A stretch of DNA of 64,000 bases from Streptomyces sp. NBC_01314. GTDB taxonomy: Bacteria > Actinomycetota > Actinomycetes > Streptomycetales > Streptomycetaceae. Shown in pieces: positions 7,834 through 16,328 of the stretch. The stretch's first letter is position 1, and every line of letters starts with the position of its first letter. The position numbers and the translations under genes are program-made. The notes under the pieces are model-generated. The model saw only the letters and a list, made by a program, of their open reading frames with translations, searched no databases and had not been told where the DNA came from. The stretch is from assembly GCF_041435215.1 (NCBI RefSeq), contig NZ_CP108394.1, positions 7,130,001-7,194,000 of the forward strand. The letters are read 5' to 3'.

Positions 7834-8538
7834 GTGTCCGGACGGGACTACTTCGACGACGACGGCGGAACCTGGGATGAGACCAGGTCCGGCGGCGGAA
7901 CCGGCCGTGTCGTCGCCGGTGTCGCCTGGGCCGTGCTGCTGCTCGGCCTGTGGCTGTGGAGCCTGAAGGTCACCGACGTACGTGCGGGTGGGTCCGCGCC
8001 GACCACCGGCGACGTGGCGGCGGTCGGGCGGCCCGCCCATGCGGAACTGCCGCCCGCCGCCGAGCCGTTGAGAGGCGCGCGCCCGCAGCGGCTGGACATC
8101 CCCGCGATGGGTGTGCAGGCGCCGGTCGTGGCGCGCGGCCTCGACCGGGAAGGGGCGATCGAACCGCCCTCCTACGGTCAGCCGGGCGTCGTCGGCTGGT
8201 ACGCGGGCGGTGCGCGGCCGGGGGCTACCGGCACCGCGCTGTTCGTCGGGCACGTCGACACCGAGACCCGGCCCGCCGTCTTCTACAAGCTGAGCGCGCT
8301 GCGCGTCGGCGAGAAGATCCGGGTCGCCCGCAGCGACGGGCGGATCGTCGAGTTCACCGTGGACGACGTCCAGGTCATCGGCCGCAAGGACTTCGACGCC
8401 CAACAGGCCTACGGCGTACGGCAGTCGGGGCGCGCCGAACTCCGCCTCGTCACCTGCGGCGGCACCTTCGACAAGACGAGCCGCACCTATACGGCGAACG
8501 TCGTCGTCTCCGCGTACTTGAGCGGGACGGGACCTTGA
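7834..8538 (+). CDS. Class F sortase
   Basis: 234 aa. An N-terminal membrane helix (about 28-48) is followed by a linker and the sortase beta-barrel. The catalytic triad is visible as His in FVGHVDTE, Cys in LVTCGG and Arg in SRTYTANVVV; the TCGGxFD pattern is that of actinobacterial class F enzymes. A cysteine transpeptidase acting outside the membrane, predicted to join surface proteins to the wall or process them. GTG start with GAGGAGG upstream. Its substrates are unknown; the tailed protein at 5115 is one candidate. Confidence 0.88.
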   Translation: MSGRDYFDDDGGTWDETRSGGGTGRVVAGVAWAVLLLGLWLWSLKVTDVRAGGSAPTTGDVAAVGRPAHAELPPAAEPLRGARPQRLDIPAMGVQAPVVARGLDREGAIEPPSYGQPGVVGWYAGGARPGATGTALFVGHVDTETRPAVFYKLSALRVGEKIRVARSDGRIVEFTVDDVQVIGRKDFDAQQAYGVRQSGRAELRLVTCGGTFDKTSRTYTANVVVSAYLSGTGP

Positions 8539-9120
8539 GTGGAACGGGACCTGACGGGAACGGGGCCCGCCTGAGCGTGATCCCGACCCGGAACTCCCGA
8601 CCGGAACAGGATCCCGACCTGAACAGGACCGTGAGAGCGGCCCCCGGGAGTGCACACCTGGCCCGGTCGACGACCCGCTCCCCCCTGGGGGCGCCGACCG
8701 GGCTGGTCCTCGACCGTGCGCGCTCGGGCTGCGGGAGTAACCCGACGGCGACACGGGAGGTCTTGCGACTCGGACCACCCGGAAGGGCACGACAGGCCGG
8801 GGCCGGGGGCCGGGGCCGTTCGTCTGCGACTCTAGAGCGTGCGGGCGCCACCGGCTAGAGGCTGTTTGACGCCAAGTCGACAAGCCGTGGCTCTATGTCA
8901 TCAGTCCAGGTGAAGGCGGGACGGCAGGCTTCTTCCGCGAGTCGGCCGTCCTGGTGCTCCGCCCGGCGATACGGGCGGATTCCGCCCCCATCCGCACACG
9001 CCTCCCACCCGTCGTGGTCAGGAGTGACAGCTTCTCGGCCAAGGCGGCGACGACCCCGTGGGCGAGGCGCAACTTATGTCAGGATTGGTGCTTACGACGG
9101 TGCACCCAAGGGGGAGTTGG
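8539..9120. other. Gene-free region before the GH6 gene
   Basis: 582 bases with short open frames that show no ribosome sites or family features. 8539-8640 contains several imperfect GGAACGGGACC / CCGGAACAGGA repeats. No CebR box (TGGGAGCGCTCCCA) or clear -35/-10 pair was found, although the promoter of the GH6 gene must lie in the right-hand part. Confidence 0.5.
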
Positions 9121-10143
9121 ATGTACGGCAGTAGGGGGGCCGGGGTTCGGGCGTCCGTGGGGGTGGCAGGGGCGGCGTTATTGCTCGCCGGGTGTTTCGG
9201 GGGAGACAGCGATGACGGCGAGGGCGAGCGGTCCTCCGGTTCCGACATCACCCAACAGCCGCGCGGCACGGCCCCGTTCTGGGTCAATCCGAGAGGGAAC
9301 GCGGCGATACAGGTCGCCGCCTACGAGAAGGCGGGCAAGGACAAGGACGCCAAGCTGATCCGCATGATCGCCGAGCAGCCGACCGGCGAGTGGATCGGCC
9401 CGGAGAACCCGGAGCAGGAGGCCGAGGGCTTCACCGAGGCCGCGGAGAAGGCCGGCCGGGACGCCGTCCTCGTCCTCTACAACATCCCGCACCGCGACTG
9501 CGGCCAGTACTCCGGCGGCGGCGCGGCCGACGGCGACGCGTACCGGTCGTGGATCGACGGCGTGGCCCAGGGCATCGGGGACCGGGCGGCCACGGTCGTC
9601 CTGGAGCCCGACGCGGTGCTTCACGTGGTGGACGGCTGCACCCCGGAGGAGTTCCACGAGGAGCGGTACGACCTGCTCAAGGGCGCGATCGAGAGGCTCG
9701 GCGCGCTGAAGAACACGAAGGTGTATCTGGACGCGGGCAACGCCGGCTGGGGCGACCCCGAGGAGATCTACGACCCCCTCAAGTGGGCCGGCGTCGAACA
9801 GGCGGACGGCTTCGCCGTCAACGTCTCGAACTTCTACACCACCGAGGACTCCATCGAGTACGGCAGGCAGCTCTCCTCGAAGATCGGCGACAAGCCGTTC
9901 GTCGTCGACACCAGCCGCAACGGCAACGGCCCCTGGACCGAGGGCGACGAGGACGAACGCTGGTGCAACCCGCCGGGGCGGGCGCTGGGGGAGACCCCGA
10001 CGACCAAGACCGCGGACTCGCTGGTGGACGCGTATCTGTGGGTGAAGCGGCCGGGAGAGTCGGACGGCGAGTGCAAGGGCGGACCGAAGGCGGGGGAGTG
10101 GTGGCCGGAGTACGCGCTGGACCTGGCGAAGGCGTCTGACTGA
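9121..10143 (+). CDS. cslZ: GH6 endoglucanase lipoprotein of the csl locus
   Basis: 340 aa. Lipoprotein signal with lipobox LLAGC (Cys25), then a single GH6 catalytic domain with no binding module. Family signatures: VLVLYNIPHRDCGQYSGGG (catalytic acid in RDC), VVLEPDAV, YLDAGNAGW and the catalytic-base region PGESDGEC. Hydrolyses beta-1,4-glucan. Located beside glxA/cslA it matches the membrane-associated endoglucanase known as CslZ, thought to trim the hyphal-tip glucan as it is made. The ATG at 9121 has AGGGGGAG just upstream; an in-frame upstream start at 9058 would spoil the signal peptide. Confidence 0.88.
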   Translation: MYGSRGAGVRASVGVAGAALLLAGCFGGDSDDGEGERSSGSDITQQPRGTAPFWVNPRGNAAIQVAAYEKAGKDKDAKLIRMIAEQPTGEWIGPENPEQEAEGFTEAAEKAGRDAVLVLYNIPHRDCGQYSGGGAADGDAYRSWIDGVAQGIGDRAATVVLEPDAVLHVVDGCTPEEFHEERYDLLKGAIERLGALKNTKVYLDAGNAGWGDPEEIYDPLKWAGVEQADGFAVNVSNFYTTEDSIEYGRQLSSKIGDKPFVVDTSRNGNGPWTEGDEDERWCNPPGRALGETPTTKTADSLVDAYLWVKRPGESDGECKGGPKAGEWWPEYALDLAKASD

Positions 10144-10203
10144 GGACCGGGGCGCCTAATGGGGTGAGGGCGCGGGGGTGTTGGGCGGCTGCGAGTTGTT
10201 CGT

Positions 10204-10289
10204 GGCTGGTCGCGCAGTTCCCCGCGCCCCTAAAAGACCCCGGGCGCCACCCATGCTGTTAAGGGGCGCGGGGAACTGCGCGACCAGCC
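10204..10289. terminator. Perfect 28-bp hairpin between cslZ and glxA
   Basis: Arms 10204-10231 and 10262-10289 are exact reverse complements; the loop is 30 bases. Both arms are copies of the dispersed GCGCAGTTCCCCGCGCCCC repeat. It sits between convergent cslZ (+) and glxA (-) and probably terminates both. Confidence 0.8.
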
Positions 10290-10347
10290 CCCACGCACCC
10301 GCACCCGCACCTGCGCCCGCACCCGAAAAGCAACCCCGACGCGGCCC

Positions 10348-12285
10348 CTAAGGAACCTTCACCCACCGCGCCTTGCTCGGCGTCCCCGCGTCGTCCGTCA
10401 CGAACAGCATGTACCACCCCGACTGCACCAGATTGCGATTCTTCGGTACGGTCACCGTGATCCGATCACCGTCCGCCTCGAAGTCCACCTCGATCGACTT
10501 CTGGTCCACATCCGTCACATGTGTCGACGCACTCGGCCGGATCAACCGCGCCGACCTGACCGCCGACGCGTGCCGCGTGCCGAACGTCGCCTTCCCGCCG
10601 CGCGCGACCGTCTTCGGCCCACCCGTCAACGTCGGCTGCGCGTCGCGGAACAGATACGGCGGCGTGTAGATCTCGATCCGCTGCTCGAACTCCCCCGGCT
10701 TGGTGTTGGCCCTGTCGGAGTAGAGGGAGTCCGACCCGAAGAACACCACCCGCCCGTCCGGCAACAGGATGGACCCGGAGTGGTAGTTCCGGCCGACCAG
10801 GGGGTCGGCCACCCGTCGCATCCCGCCCCTCCTCGCGTCGTACAGCCGCGCCTGAAGGATGTTGGAGTCGCCGCGCCCGCGATAGTCCTCCGAGCCGCCG
10901 GAGATGAGCACCGTGTCGTCGGGCAGGATCGAGGCCTGCGGATACCGCGTGCCCTTCGCCATCTCCGGCCCGTCCACGAACCTCGGCTCGTCGGCCAGCA
11001 GATCGATCAGCCGGGTCTTCTTGCTGGACCGCTCCGACTCACCGACCCCGCCACCCCCGATGACCATGTACTTCTCGTCCTGCGCCGGAGGCAACAGCAC
11101 GGTCCCGGCGGTTTCGAGCAGCTTGCCGTCGCTCATACCGGGGAGCTTGGTGAACTTGTTGCTCTTCAGGTCCCAGACACCGGGGTCACGCCCGATGTCG
11201 TCCGGCCCGTACCCCGCGTTCGCGCCCGAGTAGAACAGCTTGCCGTTCTGCATCAGGGAGATCGCCGGGTACGTCGGGAACTGCTGGACGCCCTTCGTGT
11301 ACGTCCACTTCCTGGTCTCGGGGTCGTAGACCTCGTTCTTGCCCGGGACCAGCTGACCGATCTCGTCGAGGCCGGAGAGACTGAGGACCGTGCCGTCGGT
11401 GAGGGTGGTCAGCGTCGGGTACCAGCGGGCCTCGTTCATCGGGTCGACCTTGATGTACTTCTCGGCGACCGGGTCGAACTCGTAGGCGTCCCTGATCCCC
11501 TGGAAGTCCTTCTTGTCGAGGGCGAGCTTCTGCGCGATGCCGTACGTGTTCCGCGCGTCCTCGCCCTTCAGGCCCACGATCCGGTAGTTGTCCTCCGTCC
11601 CCGTCTCGTACTTCTTGCCGCGCCGCTCGGCCTCGACGTAGGCGCGCGCGATCCCCGGCTTGTTGCCGGTGAACTTGCCGGTGTCCGGATCGAAGGTCTT
11701 GACGGCCTTCTTGATGTCGACGGTGTCCTTGAGGACGAACGTCCTGCCGTTCGCCTTGCCGACGAACTCGGTCCCCGCCTTGATCCGCATCCCTTTGTCG
11801 GGGTTCTCGTTGTGGATGATCATCAGGCCGCCGGCCTTGGTGACATCGCCCTTCAGTTTCTCGTAGCGCTTGGTGCCGCCCGCGATCAGCAGATTGCCGT
11901 TGGACAACTGGGTGTGCCCCGTGCAGAACAGGTCGGCCGGGGTGGGTACGCGCTTGATCGTCTGCTTGACCGGGTCCCAGACGCGGGTGTCGAACTTCTT
12001 CGCGTCGAAGTTGTCGGCGTCGTTGCCCGAACCCGCGATCAGCAGGATCTTGCCGGTGTGCAGGAGGGCGGCGTGGATCGTGTTCTGCCGGTACTCCTCC
12101 GGGAACTCCACGACCTTCCAGTGCCCGTTGGCCGCCTTGTACTCGGGTCTGTTGATCTTGTAGTCGTGGTACTTCTCGGTGCTGAAGCGGTACACCCATG
12201 GCCCGTTCATCCCGGCGAGCGCGAGGACCACCGCCCCGCCGATCGCGAGGCGACGGGCGCGGCGGCGGCCTGCACGGTCCTTCAT
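10348..12285 (-). CDS. glxA: GlxA mononuclear copper radical oxidase
   Basis: 645 aa galactose-oxidase-like enzyme, anchored by an N-terminal membrane helix (about 11-28 after a basic stretch). A seven-bladed Kelch propeller is followed by a C-terminal DUF1929 domain. Radical site residues are visible: Cys121 in DLFCTGH and Trp288-Tyr289 in ARWYPT for the Cys-Tyr cofactor, copper ligands Tyr501-His502 in GRNYHSG, and His589 in SASTHVTD. Known to modify the glucan made by CslA and to be needed for hyphal tip growth and aerial development. Its ATG overlaps the cslA TGA by 4 bases, so the two are coupled. Confidence 0.95.
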   Translation of the reverse strand: MKDRAGRRRARRLAIGGAVVLALAGMNGPWVYRFSTEKYHDYKINRPEYKAANGHWKVVEFPEEYRQNTIHAALLHTGKILLIAGSGNDADNFDAKKFDTRVWDPVKQTIKRVPTPADLFCTGHTQLSNGNLLIAGGTKRYEKLKGDVTKAGGLMIIHNENPDKGMRIKAGTEFVGKANGRTFVLKDTVDIKKAVKTFDPDTGKFTGNKPGIARAYVEAERRGKKYETGTEDNYRIVGLKGEDARNTYGIAQKLALDKKDFQGIRDAYEFDPVAEKYIKVDPMNEARWYPTLTTLTDGTVLSLSGLDEIGQLVPGKNEVYDPETRKWTYTKGVQQFPTYPAISLMQNGKLFYSGANAGYGPDDIGRDPGVWDLKSNKFTKLPGMSDGKLLETAGTVLLPPAQDEKYMVIGGGGVGESERSSKKTRLIDLLADEPRFVDGPEMAKGTRYPQASILPDDTVLISGGSEDYRGRGDSNILQARLYDARRGGMRRVADPLVGRNYHSGSILLPDGRVVFFGSDSLYSDRANTKPGEFEQRIEIYTPPYLFRDAQPTLTGGPKTVARGGKATFGTRHASAVRSARLIRPSASTHVTDVDQKSIEVDFEADGDRITVTVPKNRNLVQSGWYMLFVTDDAGTPSKARWVKVP

Positions 12286-14279
12286 TCCTTACGTCCCCCA
12301 AGTCCGCCCAGGGCGATCTGCATGGTCTGGTCGCTACCCCCGCTGCCCGACCCGGACGCCGCCCAGCTCGGCTTGTGCTGGGGAGCGTGAGGTGCGTGTG
12401 GGGCGTGCGGTGTGGGTGGCGGCGCGAACGGTGCGGGAGCCGCCTCGGGCGGCGCCACCATGGAACCCTGCAGTTCGGCCGCGGCGGCGGCCTTCTTCTT
12501 GTCCTGCCGCAGCATGTAACGCCAGGCGAAGATGGGCAGAGCGGTGATCGTCATGGCGAAGACGGCCCAGGTGATCATCGCGGGGTGCGCGTTGCCGAAG
12601 ACGAAACCGGCGGTGATCGAGGCCCCGAAGATGACGATGAAGTACCAGTGGTACCGGAAGGTGCCGAACCACCTGTCGGGGCTCGCCGAGTCCCCCTTGG
12701 GCGTGACCACGAACTTGCTCTTGCGGCGCAGGGCCGAGTCGATCAGCGCCTTCGCGTAGAGCGGCGCGGACAGCGCGGACATCACCATGCCTGCCACACC
12801 GCCGGAGCCCTCCGGCTCGTGCGGGGAGACGTTGTGCCGGCGGTTCCAGACGTACAGGCCTATCTGAAGTGCCGAGGCGTTGCCGTAGAGCATCAGCCAC
12901 ACGGTCGGATCGATGTTCACACCCGAGGCGCCCAGGCCCAGGAACAGGGCGCAACTCAGCGCCGCCAGAATCCAGTTGAGGGCGGACATCGGGTAGAAGA
13001 TGATCATCATCGTGTAGTTGAAGAGCTTGCTCGGCGGCAGCGAGTACCAGCCCTTCCAGTACTGCTTGAGGATCGTCTCGTACGTCCCGCGCGACCAGCG
13101 CATCTGCTGGGTGAAGAAGTCCGTCCAGGCGCTGGGCCCCTCACCCACCGCGAGCACGTCCGGCGTGTACACCGAGCGCCACTTCCTGCCCGTCGCCGGG
13201 TTCTTGTGGCGGTGGATCTCGAAGCCGGTGGCCATGTCCTCGGTGATCGAGTCGTACAGGCCGCCGATCTGCTTGAGCGCCTTGATCCGTACGGCGTTGG
13301 AGGTGCCGACGAACATGGGGGAGCCGTACTTGTTGCCGGCGCGCTGGATCAGCGCGTGGAACAGGAACTGCTGGGACTCGGCGGCCTTGGTGACGAAGTT
13401 GTCGTAGTTGCCGTACACCTGGGGGCCGATGACGAAGCCGATGTTCGGGTCGCGGAAGAAACCGAGCATCCGCTCCAGGTAGTTGGGCAGCGGGATGTGG
13501 TCGGTGTCGACCGAGGCGAAGAAGTCGTAGCCGTCACCGTGCGCGTCCAGCCAGGCGTTGTAGTTGCCGTGCTTGGTCTTGGCGCGGTGCGGGCCCTTCG
13601 GCTGGTTCCACTTCGCGATCCCCTTGCGGGAGAAGTGGTGCACGCCCAGACGCGCGCAGACCGCCCGCACATCCGGGTCGTCGCCCTCGTCGAGCAGCCA
13701 CACGTGCAGAAGCCCGCGGTGGCGGAGCCTGACCGCGGCCTCCAGTGTCTTCGTCACCATCTCCAGCGGTTCCTTGCCGGGCACGAAGGAGGTGAGGAAG
13801 GCGACTCTGGTGCCGGTCTCGGGCACCACCGGGATCGGATCGCGGGCGACCAGGGTGGCGTGCGCGTTCGACAGCACGTTCATGCAGCGGAAGAACTCGA
13901 TCAGGCCGATCGAGATCAGCATGACCATGTCGAGGGCGGGCAGGAACTCGTACTCGACGTAGTCGCGCTTGGTCCAGTGCTCCTGCTGCAGCAGCCAGGC
14001 CAGCAGGACCAGGGAGAGCAGCGGTGCGGCCGTCAGCATCAGAGCGACCCGCAGTCGGTGCGGCTCCTGGGAGATCAGTGAGCGGTACTGCACCGTGTAG
14101 GGCTTGGTCGGATCGGGCTGGGTCAGCGGCCCGGCGAGTCGGCTGTAGTGCTCGTAGTCGTATCTGGGAAGTGTCTTCTTGAGCCTGCGGAAGGCTCCGG
14201 TCCGGTGCGACGGCACCTTGAGCCGGGTCGTTTCGGATGGGTCGTAATTGTGCCGGGCGCCCGTCGGCGTCGACGTCAT
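12282..14279 (-). CDS. cslA: CslA cellulose synthase-like glycosyltransferase
   Basis: 665 aa GT2 processive beta-glucan synthase. Two N-terminal membrane helices, a cytosolic GT domain with D (DEGDD), DxD in SVDTDHIP, TED in SITEDMATG and QxxRW as QQMRWSRG, then about four membrane helices and a Pro/Ala/His-rich C-terminal tail. Makes the cellulose-like polymer at hyphal tips with GlxA. GGGGGAT lies 6 bases before the ATG, and a small hairpin lies just upstream in the leader. In other Streptomyces the peptidoglycan-binding and SPFH genes follow directly; here about 3.7 kb separates them. Confidence 0.95.
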   Translation of the reverse strand: MTSTPTGARHNYDPSETTRLKVPSHRTGAFRRLKKTLPRYDYEHYSRLAGPLTQPDPTKPYTVQYRSLISQEPHRLRVALMLTAAPLLSLVLLAWLLQQEHWTKRDYVEYEFLPALDMVMLISIGLIEFFRCMNVLSNAHATLVARDPIPVVPETGTRVAFLTSFVPGKEPLEMVTKTLEAAVRLRHRGLLHVWLLDEGDDPDVRAVCARLGVHHFSRKGIAKWNQPKGPHRAKTKHGNYNAWLDAHGDGYDFFASVDTDHIPLPNYLERMLGFFRDPNIGFVIGPQVYGNYDNFVTKAAESQQFLFHALIQRAGNKYGSPMFVGTSNAVRIKALKQIGGLYDSITEDMATGFEIHRHKNPATGRKWRSVYTPDVLAVGEGPSAWTDFFTQQMRWSRGTYETILKQYWKGWYSLPPSKLFNYTMMIIFYPMSALNWILAALSCALFLGLGASGVNIDPTVWLMLYGNASALQIGLYVWNRRHNVSPHEPEGSGGVAGMVMSALSAPLYAKALIDSALRRKSKFVVTPKGDSASPDRWFGTFRYHWYFIVIFGASITAGFVFGNAHPAMITWAVFAMTITALPIFAWRYMLRQDKKKAAAAAELQGSMVAPPEAAPAPFAPPPTPHAPHAPHAPQHKPSWAASGSGSGGSDQTMQIALGGLGGRKE

Positions 14280-14702
14280 GAGTTATCCCCCCGCACACAC
14301 TTCTTCGAGTGTGTGTTCGTCGGCTTTTCATCCGAATCGGTCCCCCTCGACCGTTACGGACACATCAGTGGGTCATCGTCACCATGTGATCTACACCATG
14401 GAGACACTCGACGACGACCTTCCGGTTGCATTAATGCCCCTTTGGCACGTTTGTTCGGTGGGCGCGTGCACGGTGTGCGTCGGCGAGGTCCCAGGACACC
14501 CATCCCAGGGCAGAATCCGCTCGCGGTCCCCCAACTGCCGCGTATTCGCAGTCTCTTGCGGCCCAGGGTTCTATGCTGTGAAGCTTGATCACAAGACGCG
14601 AACGCGGCGTTTACCGGTCATACGCGGTTATTGGGGCATCAGTGGAGGATCTGTGGCGAGTGGGAGGGGAGCGAGAGGGGACTGTGCGGGGCGACGTGCA
14701 CA
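14280..14702. promoter_or_regulatory. cslA leader and promoter region
   Basis: Gene-free. An 8-bp inverted repeat CACACACT / AGTGTGTG (14294-14301 and 14308-14315) lies 15-36 bases upstream of the cslA start and could form a 5' leader hairpin. At 14644-14656 a GGAGGATCTGTG looks like a rightward ribosome site plus start codon, but the frame after it runs into the hairpin and tRNA and codes for nothing recognisable. Confidence 0.5.
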
Positions 14703-14749
14703 TACGGAGAGGCCCCTCGCGATTCGCTCTGGCGAGGGGCCTCTCCGTA
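14703..14749. terminator. 18-bp hairpin downstream of tRNA-Lys 1
   Basis: Exact arms TACGGAGAGGCCCCTCGC (14703-14720) and its complement (14732-14749) with an 11-base loop, immediately 3' of the leftward tRNA. Confidence 0.8.
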
Positions 14750-14752
14750 CGG

Positions 14753-14826
14753 TGCGCCGCCAGGGACTCGAACCCCGGACCCGCTGATTAAGAGTCAGCT
14801 GCTCTAACCAACTGAGCTAGCGGCGC
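14753..14826 (-). tRNA. tRNA-Lys (anticodon CUU), copy 1
   Basis: 74 nt on the minus strand. The 7-bp acceptor stem GCGCCGC/GCGGCGC, D arm, anticodon loop CTCTTAA (anticodon CUU) and GGTTCGAGTCC T-arm are all present; discriminator A and no encoded CCA. Identical to the copies at 26016 and 40320. Confidence 0.97.
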
Positions 14827-14883
14827 GCGAGAAAAAGCTTAGCGGAGGGGTGGGGGTGCTCCTGACCACGGGGGCGGGGAGCC

Positions 14884-16256
14884 CAGGGTCCTTTGCATGA
14901 TCGTGGTCTGTCCGGATTCATCCGGTGATGCCGAGGGCGGTCAGGGGCCTTCGCCTGTCGCGAGCGGTGTGGCGTAGGGCGGCGGCGATGTTGGTGTGGC
15001 CGTCCTGACGGTGGACGCCGATGGCGAGGTTGCGCAGGCCGGCCATGATGCGCGGGAGATGGCCGGCATGGATCTTGGAGTCGTCCTCGCGGAATGTGCG
15101 GTCACGGACGTGGTGCAGAAGGTTTTCGATCTTCCAGTGCCCTCTGATCCAGTCGGCGAGCTGGGCGCCGGTAGCCGCGCCGGGTGGCAGGCTGGTGATC
15201 AGATGGACGCGCTCGATGGTGAGCTTGCGGGTGGTGAAGTCCGCCCTCCAGCGCACGACTTGCAGGGCCTGGCGTGCGTCGGGGTAGTCGAGGTGGGCGA
15301 AGGCGGCGGTCTTCAGCCGCCGGATCTCCAGGCGGTGGTGGGCCCGGGTGCGGTCGTAGTGGTCGAGCGTGATCTCGCGCCAGGGCAGGCGGCGGACGCG
15401 GTTGAAGAGACCGGGATGGTTGGCCTTGACCTGGGCGATGTAGTGGGCACCGCGCTCGCGGAGGTAGGTGCCGTGAGCGTGCTGGGTGTGCAGCGCGTCG
15501 GCGGTGATGACCGTGCCGGTCAGGTCGACGCTGTCCGGCAGGGGCCGGAAGGCGGGGATCTCGTTGCTCTTGTCGGCGACCTGGCGCTGGGCCAGGACGT
15601 GACCGGTGTGGTCCATCGCGGCGAGCAGGGTGACGTGCCCGGTGACGTGGGTGCGTGAGCCGCGCAGGGCCTTGCCGTCAACAGCGATCGCCCGCAGTCC
15701 GGGGCCGGCCGGGGTGGCGCGGGCGGTAAGGAAGGCGCCGATCGCCCGGTCCAGGGCGTCGCCGTCGAGTTGGACGAGCAGACGGCGCAGGGTGTGGGGG
15801 TGCGGGACGGACACGGTGCCGGAGAGCGGGTCGGTGGGGAAGCCGAGAATCCGGCAGGCCCACGCGGGGACGTCGCTGATCCATTCCGTGATCGCGGTGA
15901 GCGGGCGGGCACCGGCCAGGACACTCGCCGCGGCCGCGGCGACCAGGGCGGACAACCGGTAGCGGCGGCCACGGACGCCTCGCGGGTCGGGCACCAGGTC
16001 CAGGAAGCCGGACAGTGCGACCGCGTCCGCCGGCGGGACCGGCGCGGCAGTCCGGCCCAGTTGGGCCGGCGCGGTGGACATGGGAGAAGACGCAGGAGCA
16101 GGCACAAACTCGCCAGGTGTTCATGGGACTTCGACGCTCACATGATCACTGAGACCGTGCCTGCACTGCGTCCGCTCCCGCCCGAACCGGGACTTCCCCT
16201 CCAAAGACGGGCCGGCACGGCGCTCCGGACGAAACGTGATCACGCAACGGCCCCTG
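14884..16256 (-). mobile_element. ISAs1-family insertion sequence
   Basis: About 1.37 kb with one transposase gene. Imperfect terminal inverted repeats: 14884-14901 (CAGGGTCCTTTGCATGAT) and 16239-16256, whose complement matches at 15 of 18 positions. The only flanking direct repeat is AGCC (14880-14883 and 16257-16260); the 8-10 bp duplication usual for this family is not seen, so the flanks may have diverged or rearranged. Sits 57 bp upstream of tRNA-Lys 1. Confidence 0.75.
14918..16105 (-). CDS. ISAs1-family DDE transposase
   Basis: 395 aa, about full length for the family and without frameshift, so possibly active. N-terminal DDE_Tnp_1-associated segment (FLDLVPDPRGVRGRRY), first catalytic Asp in AVDGKALRGS, second in VITADALHTQ, and the Glu in the WKIENLLHHVRDRTFRED block that typifies ISAs1/H-repeat transposases. 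GTG start at 16105; an internal ATG at 16081 is also possible, and neither has a good ribosome site. Confidence 0.9.
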   Translation of the reverse strand: MPAPASSPMSTAPAQLGRTAAPVPPADAVALSGFLDLVPDPRGVRGRRYRLSALVAAAAASVLAGARPLTAITEWISDVPAWACRILGFPTDPLSGTVSVPHPHTLRRLLVQLDGDALDRAIGAFLTARATPAGPGLRAIAVDGKALRGSRTHVTGHVTLLAAMDHTGHVLAQRQVADKSNEIPAFRPLPDSVDLTGTVITADALHTQHAHGTYLRERGAHYIAQVKANHPGLFNRVRRLPWREITLDHYDRTRAHHRLEIRRLKTAAFAHLDYPDARQALQVVRWRADFTTRKLTIERVHLITSLPPGAATGAQLADWIRGHWKIENLLHHVRDRTFREDDSKIHAGHLPRIMAGLRNLAIGVHRQDGHTNIAAALRHTARDRRRPLTALGITG

Positions 16257-16270
16257 AGCCGAAGTCAGCG

Positions 16271-16322
16271 ATCCGCGCCATGCTCGTCACCCCGGCTTAC
16301 GGGTGACGAGCATGGCGCGGAT
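16271..16322 (-). terminator. Perfect 22-bp hairpin
   Basis: Arms 16271-16292 and 16301-16322 are exact reverse complements around an 8-base loop. Directly downstream of the leftward secreted-protein gene and next to the right end of the IS, so it ends that transcript and shields the IS. Confidence 0.8.
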
Positions 16323-16328
16323 GTGAGG

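Noticed and set aside
8539..9120. CebR operator for the GH6 gene
   Set aside because: No TGGGAGCGCTCCCA-like palindrome was found, consistent with a developmental rather than cellulolytic role.
14644..14760. Ribosome site plus GTG reading into tRNA-Lys 1
   Set aside because: The frame runs through the hairpin and tRNA and encodes nothing recognisable.
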